A DNA stretch of 64,000 bases, taken from NCBI GenBank assembly GCA_964236495.1, contig CAXSBR010000001.1:300870-364869 (forward strand), read 5' to 3'. Position 1 is the stretch's first letter, and each line of letters starts with the position of its first letter. A program made the translations under genes and the position numbers. Below the pieces are notes generated by a model, which was not told where the DNA came from, did no database searches, and saw nothing but the letters and a program-made list of their open reading frames with translations. Source of the DNA: CAXSBR01 sp964236495 (GTDB taxonomy: Bacteria; Actinomycetota; Actinomycetes; Mycobacteriales; Jatrophihabitantaceae). Below are positions 16,751 through 26,116 of this stretch, piece by piece.

Positions 16751-17128
16751 CTACGAGCAAGTTCGTAGGAAGGACGTGGCGCCTGCCCTGACGTGCAACC
16801 GCACCACATGCCCCAGCTCGTCGCGGAAAACTGCGGTACTCGGCGTCGGCATCGTTATCGATCCCTTCTGGTATGGGTTTCCCCATCCTGGGGGCGGATT
16901 TCCTTGACCGTCGTCGAGGGGGTGATCGGCCGCGTAGTACGTGCCTTCGATATTCGCTTCGTGCACACCGCAGTGCGTGTAAAGCGAGTAGGGCCTTCCA
17001 GTGAACGTCGCCGGACTGCTTGATCGGTGCACCGCTGGCTTGCTTGCCGAGCTACATGCGCAGACCACAACGGCCACTGAGACAACACCGCCCGAGACCC
17101 GCCCGAACCGCCGAACAACATTAACCAT
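16751..17128 (-). CDS. Lipoprotein of unknown function
   Basis: Small exported lipoprotein of 125 residues. The signal peptide ends in a lipobox-like VCAC with the lipid-bearing Cys25. The mature part begins with SSASKPAVHRSSS and contains LYTHCGVHEANIEGTYY and DDGQGNPPPGWGNPYQKG, a sequence type widespread in actinobacteria without a known function. ATG 17128 has GGAGG eight bases upstream. The longer frame from 17260 adds 44 non-conserved residues before the signal peptide. No operon partner. Confidence 0.75.
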   Translation of the reverse strand: MVNVVRRFGRVSGGVVSVAVVVCACSSASKPAVHRSSSPATFTGRPYSLYTHCGVHEANIEGTYYAADHPLDDGQGNPPPGWGNPYQKGSITMPTPSTAVFRDELGHVVRLHVRAGATSFLRTCS

Positions 17129-17256
17129 CGACAACACCTCCACCTCATGTCCAGCCAGGACCAGCAGTAACTGCCCACCGGTATCCGTCGGCAGCACAAA
17201 CCATGGGATCTTGAGTTCGCCACGGTATCGGCGTGCCACCGCATTGTGCGATGCCG

Positions 17257-17619
17257 TCAAGCCGGCGTCCGCCGCGCCCGGCCCCGATGGTCGATTTCGG
17301 CCTCCGCATGCGTCTTGACCAACAGCTGGTCGACGTCAATAGGGTCGTCGCGCCGCAGCCGGTCGGCTTGCATCAAGAGCTTCGCGAGCGCCAGGCCGTC
17401 AGCGTCAGGCCAGCCAGCCACGAACTGCGCAACGGCCTCAACACCCCACTCGTTGACGATCCGACCGACCGCGAGCCGGTACCGGCGCGGTGGCGCAAGC
17501 CTTGGCACTTGAACAGCCAGGTCGTCCAAGCTAGCTCGCACACGCTTCATGGCCTCGATGTCAACGGACGTGGGCGAAGCAGTCGACCCTTCAACCGGGC
17601 CGAACCTGAAATGCGCCAC
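17257..17619 (-). CDS. Hypothetical protein
   Basis: Small soluble protein of 120 residues from a GTG preceded by AGGAGGATGAGCTA. It is rich in charged helices (DIEAMKRVRASLDDLAVQV, YRLAVGRIVNEWGVEAVAQF, ADGLALAKLLMQADRLRRDD). No known motif. The ribosome-binding site and codon pattern support a real gene. It runs in the same direction as the lipoprotein gene 128 bp downstream. Confidence 0.6.
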   Translation of the reverse strand: MAHFRFGPVEGSTASPTSVDIEAMKRVRASLDDLAVQVPRLAPPRRYRLAVGRIVNEWGVEAVAQFVAGWPDADGLALAKLLMQADRLRRDDPIDVDQLLVKTHAEAEIDHRGRARRTPA

Positions 17620-18113
17620 TAGCTCATCCTCCTCGCGTGCCTGCCGCGTGGCTGGACACAGCTGCCCCGTGCAACCCACCACCGTTCCGATAAACGTTGG
17701 CGTGTGGGACGGCGACGGGCGCCGACGGGCGCCGACGGTAATCAGCAAAGACTGACCTAGCGGATGAGTTCCTTGACGGTTTCGCCGCTGTCAGCAACCC
17801 GTGTCAGACCCACCAGCACCATCAGCCACAACAAGCTTTACACGAGTTCCTGACGGGCTCTGTCGACCTCGCGGCTCTACGTAAAGAAAACGATCGTCGC
17901 TGACGTTCACATACTTGAGCGGCACACGTCCGATGGTGATGAACGGGTTGCCGAGTCCGCGGTCGGCAACGAGCGGTGGGCGCAACCGCCGTTACGGACA
18001 ACTGGACCAGGCGCAGGGGGCCCCAACTGCAAGAACGGCAGCAGGCAAGCGTCCCCGGCTGGTCATCTCGCGGCGCCACCCGCGATTACGAACGTGCAAT
18101 CCAAGAGCGCGAA
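17620..18113. other. Gene-poor stretch, 494 bp
   Basis: No convincing gene. A 64-codon minus-strand frame (17791-17985) contains ITIGRVPLKYVNVSDDRFLY and could be the end of a decayed gene, but lacks a start signal. A direct repeat of GGGCGCCGACGG occurs near 17715-17740. Nothing else recognised. Confidence 0.35.
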
Positions 18114-19543
18114 TCAGTGCCGATGACGCCGCGGACGGCCAGAGGCAATCACGGCCAAGCCAGCGAGTGTTAACGCCAGAGCCACGCCGGCAAGCGCTGC
18201 GGTGGGGGTGCCGGTTACTGCCAGCGACGCAGTCGATGTGGTAGAGCGCGTCGTACTGCTCGACCCGCTCGTCGCAATAACCGCGGACGCACTTGTCGTC
18301 GACGACGCGGTCGTTCGACTGGTCGTCGGCAGGACAACGTCGCCATGGTCGATCGTCACGCCGCCTTCGACGTACGGCCCCGAAGCGCCACTACCGAGCA
18401 TGGTCCAGTAGACCCTCGACGAGCCGGCGATCTCACCTACCGTGGACTGTGCGACCTGCAGCGTCATTGCTCGGCCGGGCCGGATCGTGGTCGGCGCCTG
18501 CGCGCAGTTGACCGGCCCGTGCTGGCCGATGATCGTCGCGAACTTGATGATCACGACGTAGAGTTCGTCGGCCATCAGCGGGCATGGATCCAACGACACC
18601 GGCACGGTTCCGTCGTTCTCAAGGGTGACAGCGAAATGCAGGACGCCATCTAGGCGGACGTGCCGCGGGCCGGCGTAGGACCCGCGCAGCGACGCCGTCG
18701 AGCCGGCGTCGGCGATCGTGTCGACGAAACCGGTCGCGGCCGCCTTCCAGTCGGGGCCGTCGGCGAAGCCGCCGCCGGGGCGCGGGTCTATCGACACACC
18801 GCGCAGCGACGCGGCCAAGCGAGGGTTGGGCGTAGTGGTCGACAAGGTGGGGTCGAAACGAGTTCGGCCGGCCTCGGTTCCTGCCCGAGCTTCACCGCCC
18901 AGCCCACCGACCCGAATACGAGCTGGCCCGGCCGCACCAGGCGGTCGGCAATGGCAGGGCCGCCGATGAATCGGTCGTTGGGGAGCTCGACGCCGGACGC
19001 GGTGACGAGTTGGCCGCTGAACGGTTGGCCGCTGAGCGCACACGCGCTCCGCCCGTCGTAGCGCAGCGTGAACACTGTCAGTTGCCAGCCGTGCTCGAAT
19101 TGACCCTGGGACGGCGCTGGGCTGGTGCGGTCGAAAATCAGCTCGAAGTCGGCGCTCCGGCAGCCCGGCTTCGAACGGGGTGGCTTCGTGAAATTGGGAT
19201 ACGGGACGTGACCACTGTCCGCTACGAACCCTTTCGCACTCCATGGCACCGTCGGGCCGGTTGCCTTCGGTGCGCTCGGTTGTCGCGTCGGACTCGCAGT
19301 GGCCTTGGCGACCACAGCCGAGGTGCCTGAGGGCACTGTCGCGGTTGACCGCGCGGTCGAGGAGGTGTTGGGTGCCGTTGCCCCGACAGCCGGGGCCGCG
19401 TTCCTGGCAGTAGTAGCGGGCGCAACCGGTGTCGGCGCGGCAGAGGTCATGGCGGGCGCGGCGTGCGCAGACCCAAGGCCGGTGATCCCGGCCAACGCGG
19501 CGGCGGCCGTCGCCACACAAGCTCGTCGAGCTCTATCCATCAT
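18114..19543 (-). pseudogene. Sortase-type surface protein, frameshifted
   Basis: The N-terminal half (from ATG 19543, GAGGAG upstream) has a signal peptide (MMDRARRACVATAAAALAG to AHA), a Thr/Pro/Ala linker and a DUF4232-like domain (CRSADFELIF, YDGRSACALSGQPFSG). Near 18855-18875 the frame changes. The other frame continues with FDPTLSTTTPN, a second beta domain (LENDGTVPVSLDPCP), a Ser/Thr-rich stalk and the sorting signal LAVTG, hydrophobic helix and basic tail GRPRRHRH. LAxTG is the motif of class E-type sortases. As read, the gene gives either an unanchored or no product. A sequencing error or a slippery frameshift would restore it. Confidence 0.7.
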
Positions 19544-19824
19544 CGCCAGCTCCTCACGGTCCAGTGCAGTGTGGGCGTTACCGCCCTGCTTGACCAGACC
19601 GTGCGGCGCGCATCGAAGGTTCCCGCCAGCGGGCAGCCCGCTTCTCCACCCGTGCCGAGCTTCTTGCCCCGCCACCGCACGAGCCCGGCGCAGTTCAACG
19701 CCCGGGCGTTGGACTGCCTCAACGTGCTGTGAGACCAAGCTCCGCGCGCCGAGGCTGGGGCTATCCGCGAACGGTTCCACCTGCGGCCGATCCGGCTATT
19801 GGGTGCTTGGTGGGTTGATAGCAC

Positions 19825-20469
19825 TCACATCCTGCGGGCAGCGTTTCGCCAGGACGCCCCCTCGGTCTGTGGTACGTCTACTGCGGTCGTGGCCAGGGCG
19901 GCGCGAAAGTCTGTGATGGCGTGATCCATGTGCGTTGCGAGGTCGTGTTTGGGGTTGTCGACCCAGTCGTCGTAGGCGACGGTGAACGCGGTGACGGCTA
20001 CGCGGGCGCTGATCTGCGCCGTGCGGGTGGGCACTCCTCGCTGTTGTAGGGCGTCGGTGACTGCGTCGGTGAGGGCCGCCATCTTGCTGAGCTCACGCTC
20101 GCGCAGCTCGGTGGAGGAGGTGATGATCGCGCGCACCGTGGGCGCGAGGTCTCCAGCGAGTTCCGCGAGCCCGGTTCCAGCGGCGACGAGGGCGGTGCCC
20201 GCGGCGTGCAGCGGACCGCTGGTGGCCGGTGCGGCTGCGATGGCGTCGACGACGTGCGCCTGGAATGCGGCGGCGCCGGCGAAGAAGATCTCGCGTTTGT
20301 CGGCGAAGTGGTTGAAGAACGAGCGCCTGGTCAGCCCGGACCGCTCGGCGATCTCGGCGATGGTGACCTGGTCGTAGCCGCGTTCGATGAACAACATTAC
20401 CGCGGCGTGCTGGAGGCGGCCCGGGCCGTCCTCTCTCCACCGCGGCACCGAGCCAACGGTACCGGTCAT
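19825..20469 (-). CDS. TetR family regulator
   Basis: TetR repressor of 214 residues. The HTH reads GRLQHAAVMLFIERGYDQVT then IAEIAERSGLTRRSFFNHF, followed by ADKREIFFAG. ATG 20469 is chosen because the DNA upstream of it is the operator region, not coding. It is divergent from the MDR oxidoreductase at 20541 with 71 bp between, which contains two perfect TGCACnnnGTGCA palindromes. It is paralogous in arrangement to the TetR/NmrA/MDR locus at 9.4-11.6 kb, whose MDR gene is the deleted relative. It most likely represses the oxidoreductase and itself. Confidence 0.9.
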   Translation of the reverse strand: MTGTVGSVPRWREDGPGRLQHAAVMLFIERGYDQVTIAEIAERSGLTRRSFFNHFADKREIFFAGAAAFQAHVVDAIAAAPATSGPLHAAGTALVAAGTGLAELAGDLAPTVRAIITSSTELRERELSKMAALTDAVTDALQQRGVPTRTAQISARVAVTAFTVAYDDWVDNPKHDLATHMDHAITDFRAALATTAVDVPQTEGASWRNAARRM

Positions 20470-20515
20470 TGCACCCAGTGCAGACGCGTGCGCTATCGTG
20501 ACTGCACAGAGTGCA
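20470..20515. promoter_or_regulatory. Twin TGCACnnnGTGCA operators
   Basis: Two perfect inverted repeats, TGCAC-cca-GTGCA (20470-20482) and TGCAC-aga-GTGCA (20503-20515). Their centres are 33 bp apart, close to three helical turns, so both would face the same side of the DNA. They lie between divergent TetR and MDR genes. The first abuts the TetR start codon. Strong candidates for the TetR binding sites. Confidence 0.7.
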
Positions 20516-20540
20516 TTCGTTGTCGATTCCAGGAGATCTG

Positions 20541-21683
20541 ATGGCACCCAGCAACAAGGCGGCATGGCTCGATGCAACCCGAGCCGACCTCGCGGTCCGG
20601 GACGCCCCCTACGGTGCGCCCGCTGCGAACCAGGTCGTCGTACGCAGCCATGCGATCGCGGTGAACCCGGTGGACTGGGTCATCCAGGTCGCCGGGAAAT
20701 TGGCCTACCGATGGCTGAAGTACCCGGCCGTGATCGGCTCCGACGTTGCCGGCGTCGTCGTCGAGGTCGGAGCCGACGTCACCGGTGTGCAAGTCGGTGA
20801 CCGGGTGCTCGCGCACGTGGTCGGCACCGACAAGGACAGCAACAGTCCTGCCGAGGGCGCGTTCCAGCACTACAGCGTCGCCCTGGCTCAACTCACCTGC
20901 CCGATCCCTGAGAGCCTGAGCTTCGAGCGGGCCGCGGTCCTGCCGTTAGCGGTGTCGACCGCGGCGTGCGGGCTGTTCCAGTCCGACTTCCTCGCGCTGC
21001 GCCACCCCAGCCTCACCCCCGAACCGACCGGCGAGACCGTGCTGGTGTGGGGCGGGTCGACCAGCGTCGGCAGCCAGGCAATCCAACTCGCGGTCGCCGC
21101 CGGCTACGAGGTCATCACCACCGCCTCACCGCGCAACTTCGACTACGTCACCACCCTCGGTGCAGCACAGGTATTCGACTACCACAGCGCCAGCGTGATC
21201 GACGACATCATCGCCGCACTGGAAGGCAAGACCTTGGCCGGGGCGATCGCGTTCGGCACCACCTCGGGACCCGCGTGCGTGCGTATCGTCGCCCACTGCC
21301 ACGGCACCAAGTTCGTCGCCCTGGCCAGCCCGCCGGTTTCTCTCGCACCGCTAGGGGAACCCGGACAGGGTCGCCTCGCGCAGGTCGGGCTGATACGGCA
21401 CCTGATGACCTCGATGATCGGCCTCCAGGCAGGCGCCCGATCGCGCCGCGTCAAGTCCAAATTCATTTACGGCACCACCCTGAAAAGCAACGAGGTCAGC
21501 ACCGTCATCTACCGCGACTTCCTGCCCGCAGCCCTCGCCGCCGGCAGCTACGCCGCCGTGCCCGAACCACGCGTGATCGGCGACGGACTGCAGCATCTAC
21601 AACAAGCATTGAACATCCAACGCCGCGGCGTATCCGCGACCAAGATCGTCATCACCCTGCCCACAACCACAGACCAGTCATAA
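20541..21683 (+). CDS. Zinc-free MDR oxidoreductase (quinone reductase-like)
   Basis: Medium-chain dehydrogenase/reductase of 380 residues, of the enoyl-reductase/quinone-oxidoreductase branch used in fungal trans-enoyl reductases and bacterial relatives. The GroES-like domain has NPVDWVIQ and GSDVAGVVVEVG. The nucleotide-binding motif is VLVWGGSTSVGSQAIQLA. There is no Cys/His zinc set, so it is a zinc-independent NADPH reductase. AGGAGATCTG precedes ATG 20541. It is controlled, by position, through the twin TGCACnnnGTGCA sites and the divergent TetR. It is the intact relative of the truncated gene at 10994. Confidence 0.88.
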   Translation: MAPSNKAAWLDATRADLAVRDAPYGAPAANQVVVRSHAIAVNPVDWVIQVAGKLAYRWLKYPAVIGSDVAGVVVEVGADVTGVQVGDRVLAHVVGTDKDSNSPAEGAFQHYSVALAQLTCPIPESLSFERAAVLPLAVSTAACGLFQSDFLALRHPSLTPEPTGETVLVWGGSTSVGSQAIQLAVAAGYEVITTASPRNFDYVTTLGAAQVFDYHSASVIDDIIAALEGKTLAGAIAFGTTSGPACVRIVAHCHGTKFVALASPPVSLAPLGEPGQGRLAQVGLIRHLMTSMIGLQAGARSRRVKSKFIYGTTLKSNEVSTVIYRDFLPAALAAGSYAAVPEPRVIGDGLQHLQQALNIQRRGVSATKIVITLPTTTDQS

Positions 21684-21752
21684 CCGGCAACGCTGTGATC
21701 GGTCCGAGGGGGCCCGGCTGCGAGTGCCCGGTCAACGTTCCTTTGCGGTCAG

Positions 21753-22025
21753 TCAGAACGGCCGGCAGGCGGCGAGGACCTCGGCCGGTGTTCGCCATCC
21801 GAGGACTTCCCAGGGCCGGTGGTTGATGCGGGCGGAGATGGCGTCGAGCGCGGCTAGGTCGTAGGCGCGCAGGTCGCCGGTCCTCGAGGAGTACTGGCGC
21901 AGCAGCCGGTTGGTGTTTTCGTTCGTGCCGCGCTGCCAGGGGCTTCGTGGGTCGCAGAAGTAGACCCGGCAGCCGGTGAGCGTAGTAAACCTCTGGTGGT
22001 TGGCCATTTCCCGGCCGCGGTCCGA
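21753..22025 (-). pseudogene. IS30-family transposase, C-terminal fragment
   Basis: About 90 residues match the end of IS30 transposases: DRGREMANHQRFTTLTG, CDPRSPWQRGTNENTNRLLRQY and INHRPWEVLGWRTPAEVL. The integrase-core Glu (in NENTN) and the preceding Asp (SDRGREM) survive, but the first two thirds are missing. It ends at a natural stop. A triple GGTCCGA repeat marks the break at its 5' side (about 22018-22040). Confidence 0.85.
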
Positions 22026-22668
22026 GGTCCGAGGTCCGAGGCGGCGCAGCCAGAACGGCACCCGATTTAGGTCATTGACGAGCGCTGCCCGCACGACTGG
22101 AGCCTTGATCCCGGCCGTGCTGACCGCGGTCACTGGTTTGGCTGATCATTCGGTGTGGGCGGTTGACATCATCGGCGCCCCGTCGGCGCTGCTGTCGGTG
22201 CTGCTGTCGGCGTTGCTGGCCCAGGCTGGCCAGGAGGTGTTCTATGCGTCGGGGCGGGTGGTGTCGGCGATGAGTTCGGCGTTCACTCGGGAAGGCAAGA
22301 CCGACGCCAAAGACGCCCACGCCATCGCCCAGACCGTCCGGCTGCGCCGTGACCTGAGTCCGGTCGATCCGGGCACGGACCTGGTCCGGATGTTGGGCTT
22401 GTTGACCGCACACCGCGCCGATCTCATCGCGGACCGGGTCCGCATGATCAACCGGCTCCGTGACGTCATGACCAGCCTGTTCCCCAGCCTGGAAAGGGAG
22501 TTCGACTACTCCAGCTGCAAAGGCGCGCTGGTCCTGTTGGGCGGCTACGCCACGCCCGCTCGACTGAGGCGGCTCGGAGCGAACCGTCTCAGCACCTGGC
22601 TGCGCGCCCGCCACGTCCGCAACTACGCCGACGTCGCGGCCCGAGCCGTCACCGCCGCCCAGGCTCAA
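21753..22668. mobile_element. Back-to-back IS30 and IS110 remnants
   Basis: An IS30 fragment on the minus strand (21753-22025) meets an IS110 fragment on the plus strand (about 22094-22668). Neither has its ends; no terminal inverted repeat or target duplication was found. The site is therefore a dead nested insertion left between the MDR gene and an interrupted kinase gene. Confidence 0.7.
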
Positions 22669-23121
22669 CTGGAAGCTGGAATCGCGTTCATGAACGCGCG
22701 CGGCCTGCTGCATTTCGACGCGCACTTCGACAACGTCCTCACCGACGGCCAGCGCCTCTACTTCACCGACTACGGCCTCGCGATCTCCTCCCGGTTCGAA
22801 CTGTCACCGGAGGAGGCGAGCTTCTTCGACCGCCATCAGGCCTACGACCGTTGTTACACGGCGACGTATTTCGTGAACTGGCTCGTCACCGCTCTGTACG
22901 GGTTTCAGGTCGACGACCGAGACGGCCGCTACGTGGCGGTCCGCGCCTACGCCGAGGGCAGGCAGCCCGTAGGCGTTCCCGATGAGGCTGCAAAGATCAT
23001 CGCCCGACATGCGCCTATCGCCGCCGTAATCTCCGACTTCAACCGCAAATTCGAACGACAGAGTAGGCGGACCCCTTATCCACTGGAGGAGGTCCGCCAA
23101 CTCGACGGGTTGGACAGGTAA
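21976..23121 (+). pseudogene. Chimera: IS110 transposase fused to APH-like kinase
   Basis: One open frame of 381 codons. Residues about 40-230 are an IS110 transposase lacking its first acidic motif and its C-terminal Tnp20 domain. KTDAKDAHAIAQT and RMINRLRDVMTSLFPSLE are typical. At about residue 231 (nt 22669) it becomes the C-terminal half of a phosphotransferase/protein-kinase-like protein: GLLHFDAHFDNVLTDG carries the catalytic Asp248 and Asn253, and YFTDYGLA the metal-binding Asp265. The kinase N-lobe is missing, so activity is unlikely. The ATG at 21976 lies in antisense IS30 sequence. The fusion probably arose when the IS110 copy was deleted together with the kinase 5' end. Confidence 0.75.
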
Positions 23122-23201
23122 CCATTCAACTTCGGACCGAGCCGGCCACGAACTAGTCGCGCCCTGCGCGCAGGACGTTGATGGCAAGGATGACGGCAAT
23201 A

Positions 23202-23723
23202 TCACCGCCGAGGAGGTGTAGTGGGGTCGCGCACCTGCTCAAGCAGGCGCAGGTCATGCAGGTCGACCTCCCGAGGCGGATAGCCGGTGTGGAAGCGCAC
23301 CTGCTGCTGGCGGGACAGGCACGGCACCTCCACACCGTCCAACGCGCCGTCGACGAATGCTGCGGCCGGGTAGTCGAAATGCCGGCCGTCGATGTCAGCC
23401 TGGCGTCCATCCCCATTGCCGTCGAAAACGACCGGATGTAGGTCCACCCAGCCCCGCTCCTGCGAGATCAGCTCCACTCGGATCGGGCGCCAGTCCGTCT
23501 CCACCCGGTAGCCGCGGCGTTCGAGCGCACACACGGCGGCTAGCTCGTCTTCGGCGTTCACTGCCAGATCCAGGTCCCGGTGGACGCGGGTCTGGCGTCC
23601 GATGAGCGCGTCGACACCCCAGCCGCCGCCGGTCCAGACCCGGCAGCCCGCCGAGCGCAGCTCCGCCAGGACTGCAAGCACCTCGACGAGCTGCATCCCC
23701 GAATAGTCCGAAGCGGTCGGCAC
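23202..23723 (-). CDS. Aminoglycoside/lincosamide nucleotidyltransferase-like protein
   Basis: Nucleotidyltransferase of 173 residues related to ANT(2'')-Ia and LinA-type enzymes. The active-site motif is TGGGWGVDALIG (residues 31-42) followed by HRDLDLAV, where Asp50 and Asp52 should bind magnesium. The substrate side is WVDLHPVVFD and the C-terminal basic loop. Family members adenylylate an antibiotic hydroxyl in the cytosol. Many chromosomal relatives have no proven resistance role. It is divergent from the deaminase-like gene at 23786. Confidence 0.82.
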   Translation of the reverse strand: MPTASDYSGMQLVEVLAVLAELRSAGCRVWTGGGWGVDALIGRQTRVHRDLDLAVNAEDELAAVCALERRGYRVETDWRPIRVELISQERGWVDLHPVVFDGNGDGRQADIDGRHFDYPAAAFVDGALDGVEVPCLSRQQQVRFHTGYPPREVDLHDLRLLEQVRDPTTPPRR

Positions 23724-23785
23724 CGCTCGAGCATGCCTTGCGGCGGCGGCGGGGGGTCCATGCTGCCGCCGTGCAGACTGCGAGG

Positions 23786-24214
23786 GTGGACAGCGCCTCG
23801 GTCACGCAGCTGATCGACTCCGCTGCAAAATTCTTGCGTCCGCATCGGGTGGGGGATCGTCTGTTCGGTGATGTGGCGGCGACGCTCGTCACCGCCAGCG
23901 GCCAGCGCTTCAGCGGCGTGTGCATCGACACCGGGAGTGGCACCGGGTTGTGCGCGGAACACGCTGCGATTGCTGCGATGGTGACCGCAGCCGAGTACCG
24001 CATCTCTGCCATCGTCGCGGTCTGGCGCGACGAGCAGGAGCGGTTGTACGTGCTGCCGCCGTGCGGGCGGTGTCGAGAGTTCATGCGTCAGATCGATCCG
24101 GCCAACCTGGACACGATCGTGGTTCTGAGCGGGCAGCGCACCGCCCTCGTGCGTGATCTGCTGCCGTTCAACGATTGGCCTGGACCAGAACCACGAGGCA
24201 CGTCTTCTCGCTGA
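23786..24214 (+). CDS. Blasticidin-S deaminase-like cytidine deaminase
   Basis: Zinc cytidine-deaminase-fold enzyme of 142 residues. CAEHAAI (Cys56, Glu58) and PPCGRCREFM (Cys93, Cys96) reproduce the zinc ligands and catalytic Glu of blasticidin-S deaminase, which also uses Cys-Ala-Glu rather than His-Ala-Glu. Start: GTG 23786, because CAGACT lies 6 nt upstream as a leaderless -10. An in-frame GTG at 23771 is the alternative. It may deaminate a nucleoside antibiotic or a cytosine compound. A fragment of a close relative lies at 3616-3696. Confidence 0.8.
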   Translation: MDSASVTQLIDSAAKFLRPHRVGDRLFGDVAATLVTASGQRFSGVCIDTGSGTGLCAEHAAIAAMVTAAEYRISAIVAVWRDEQERLYVLPPCGRCREFMRQIDPANLDTIVVLSGQRTALVRDLLPFNDWPGPEPRGTSSR

Positions 24215-24355
24215 GGAGACAACCAATGGCGTGAGCGTGCCACCACAGCAGTCAACCTGACGAACTCGGAAGTTCCGATCAAACAACGATCACGGGACGG
24301 TCAGCAGAGCGTGTAGTAGCCGGTGGACGTCGGGAGCCGCCTTCATACTCAATAC

Positions 24356-25141
24356 ATGTCAGCGAGAACGGTGCCTGGCGTCCGGGTGCTGGTGACCGGT
24401 GGGACCAGCGGGTTGGGTCTGGCGATGGCAAGGTCGCTTGCACAAGCCGGCGCGAGAGTGGCTGTGACAAGTCGGGATGGGCGCCGCGCGCAGACCGCCG
24501 CCGCACAGCTCGGCGCACAAGCGCTGGGCGTCGAGCTGGAGGTTCGCGATCCGACAACGGTTTCGACCGCCGTCGACACGATTTATGAACGGTTCGGCGG
24601 GGTGGACGTGCTGGTCAACAACGCGGGAATCGGCATGCGAACAGTCAACCCCCGATTCCTCACCGAGCCGCAGCCGTTCTGGGAGGTGCCCGTCGGCGGC
24701 TTCCGGGACGTGGTGGACACCAAGGTGACGGGAACTTTCGTGGTGGCTCGCACGGTGGTGCCGCGGATGTTGGGCGCCGGCGGAGGGCGGGTGGTGACGA
24801 TCTCGATGAGCGAGTCCACGATGACCCGTCGTGGGTTCGTTCCGTATGGGCCGGCCGGAGCTGCGGTAGAGGCGCTGGCCCGGGTCATGGCGGCCGACCT
24901 GGAGGGCACCTCGGTCACCGCCAACGTCCTGTTGCCCGGCAGGGCGACTGCCACCGGAATGATCCCCGATGACGTACCAGCTGAGGTTCGATCCACCCTG
25001 CTCGACCCAGCGATCATGGGACCACCCATCGTCTGGCTGTCTTCCGACGACGCGATCGGGGTACACGACCAGCGCATCGTCGCCCGCACCTTCGACGACT
25101 GGCTCCGCATCCGCAGCGCTCCCGGTCCGAAGGAGACCTGA
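24356..25141 (+). CDS. SDR family protein lacking the catalytic lysine
   Basis: Short-chain dehydrogenase fold, 261 residues. The cofactor loop VLVTGGTSGLGLAMA and NNAG (88-91) are intact. The catalytic Tyr164 is present in VPYGPAGAAVEAL, but the residue four positions later, normally Lys, is Gly168. The Lys lowers the Tyr pKa and anchors the nicotinamide ribose, so normal dehydrogenase activity is doubtful. ATG 24356 follows CATACT by 6 nt with no RBS, suggesting a leaderless message. The rest of the fold is full length, so the protein is probably made. A binding or altered catalytic role is possible. Confidence 0.85.
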   Translation: MSARTVPGVRVLVTGGTSGLGLAMARSLAQAGARVAVTSRDGRRAQTAAAQLGAQALGVELEVRDPTTVSTAVDTIYERFGGVDVLVNNAGIGMRTVNPRFLTEPQPFWEVPVGGFRDVVDTKVTGTFVVARTVVPRMLGAGGGRVVTISMSESTMTRRGFVPYGPAGAAVEALARVMAADLEGTSVTANVLLPGRATATGMIPDDVPAEVRSTLLDPAIMGPPIVWLSSDDAIGVHDQRIVARTFDDWLRIRSAPGPKET

Positions 25142-25149
25142 CCCGGCTG

Positions 25150-25173
25150 CCCCCTTGTCCCCGCGAAAGGGGG
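25150..25173. terminator. Hairpin between convergent genes
   Basis: CCCCCTT (25150-25156) pairs with AAGGGGG (25167-25173) across a 10-nt loop, directly after the SDR stop and before the end of the convergent TMEM175 gene. There is no T-run. It could act as a bidirectional terminator. Confidence 0.45.
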
Positions 25174-25181
25174 TGGAGGAG

Positions 25182-25772
<591 letters not shown>

Positions 25773-26081
25773 GAGCGGCAACGGTAGTGCCGCTGCCGAT
25801 TGTCACGGCAGGTCAGCCGTCGTTGCAACGCCACCGGAAGCGATTGGTCGTGCGGCCCAAGTCGCCCAAACCAGCTCGACCGTCTACCCAGTTCTCGGCG
25901 TCCGGGTTGTCACTGAGGCGCCGATTCTCGTCCCGGGCTTCCGGATTGCTGCGGAGCGCCGGTTCGACCGAACGGCCGAAAAGCGCGGGTCCGTCGACTA
26001 GCCCTTACTTCACCGAACGGCCGAAGGTGAGCCCACGCCACGACCTGAAGTCGACGCTTGCTCCCCGGCACCAGTTGATTG

Positions 26082-26110
26082 TTGCCAATGTGCCGGGCGC
26101 TGCGAAGACT
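26082..26110 (+). promoter_or_regulatory. Leaderless promoter of the GNAT gene
   Basis: TTGCCA (26082-26087), a 17-bp spacer and AAGACT (26105-26110) form a good -35/-10 pair. The GTG start is 6 nt beyond the -10 and has no Shine-Dalgarno, so the transcript starts at or next to the start codon. This sets the start at 26117 and excludes the long frame upstream. Confidence 0.6.
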
Positions 26111-26116
26111 GCTCGG

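Noticed and set aside
21753..22668. Intact insertion sequence
   Set aside because: Both transposase genes are partial and no terminal inverted repeats or target duplications were found.
22094..22668. Active IS110 transposase
   Set aside because: Lacks the N-terminal acidic motif and the Ser-containing C-terminal domain.
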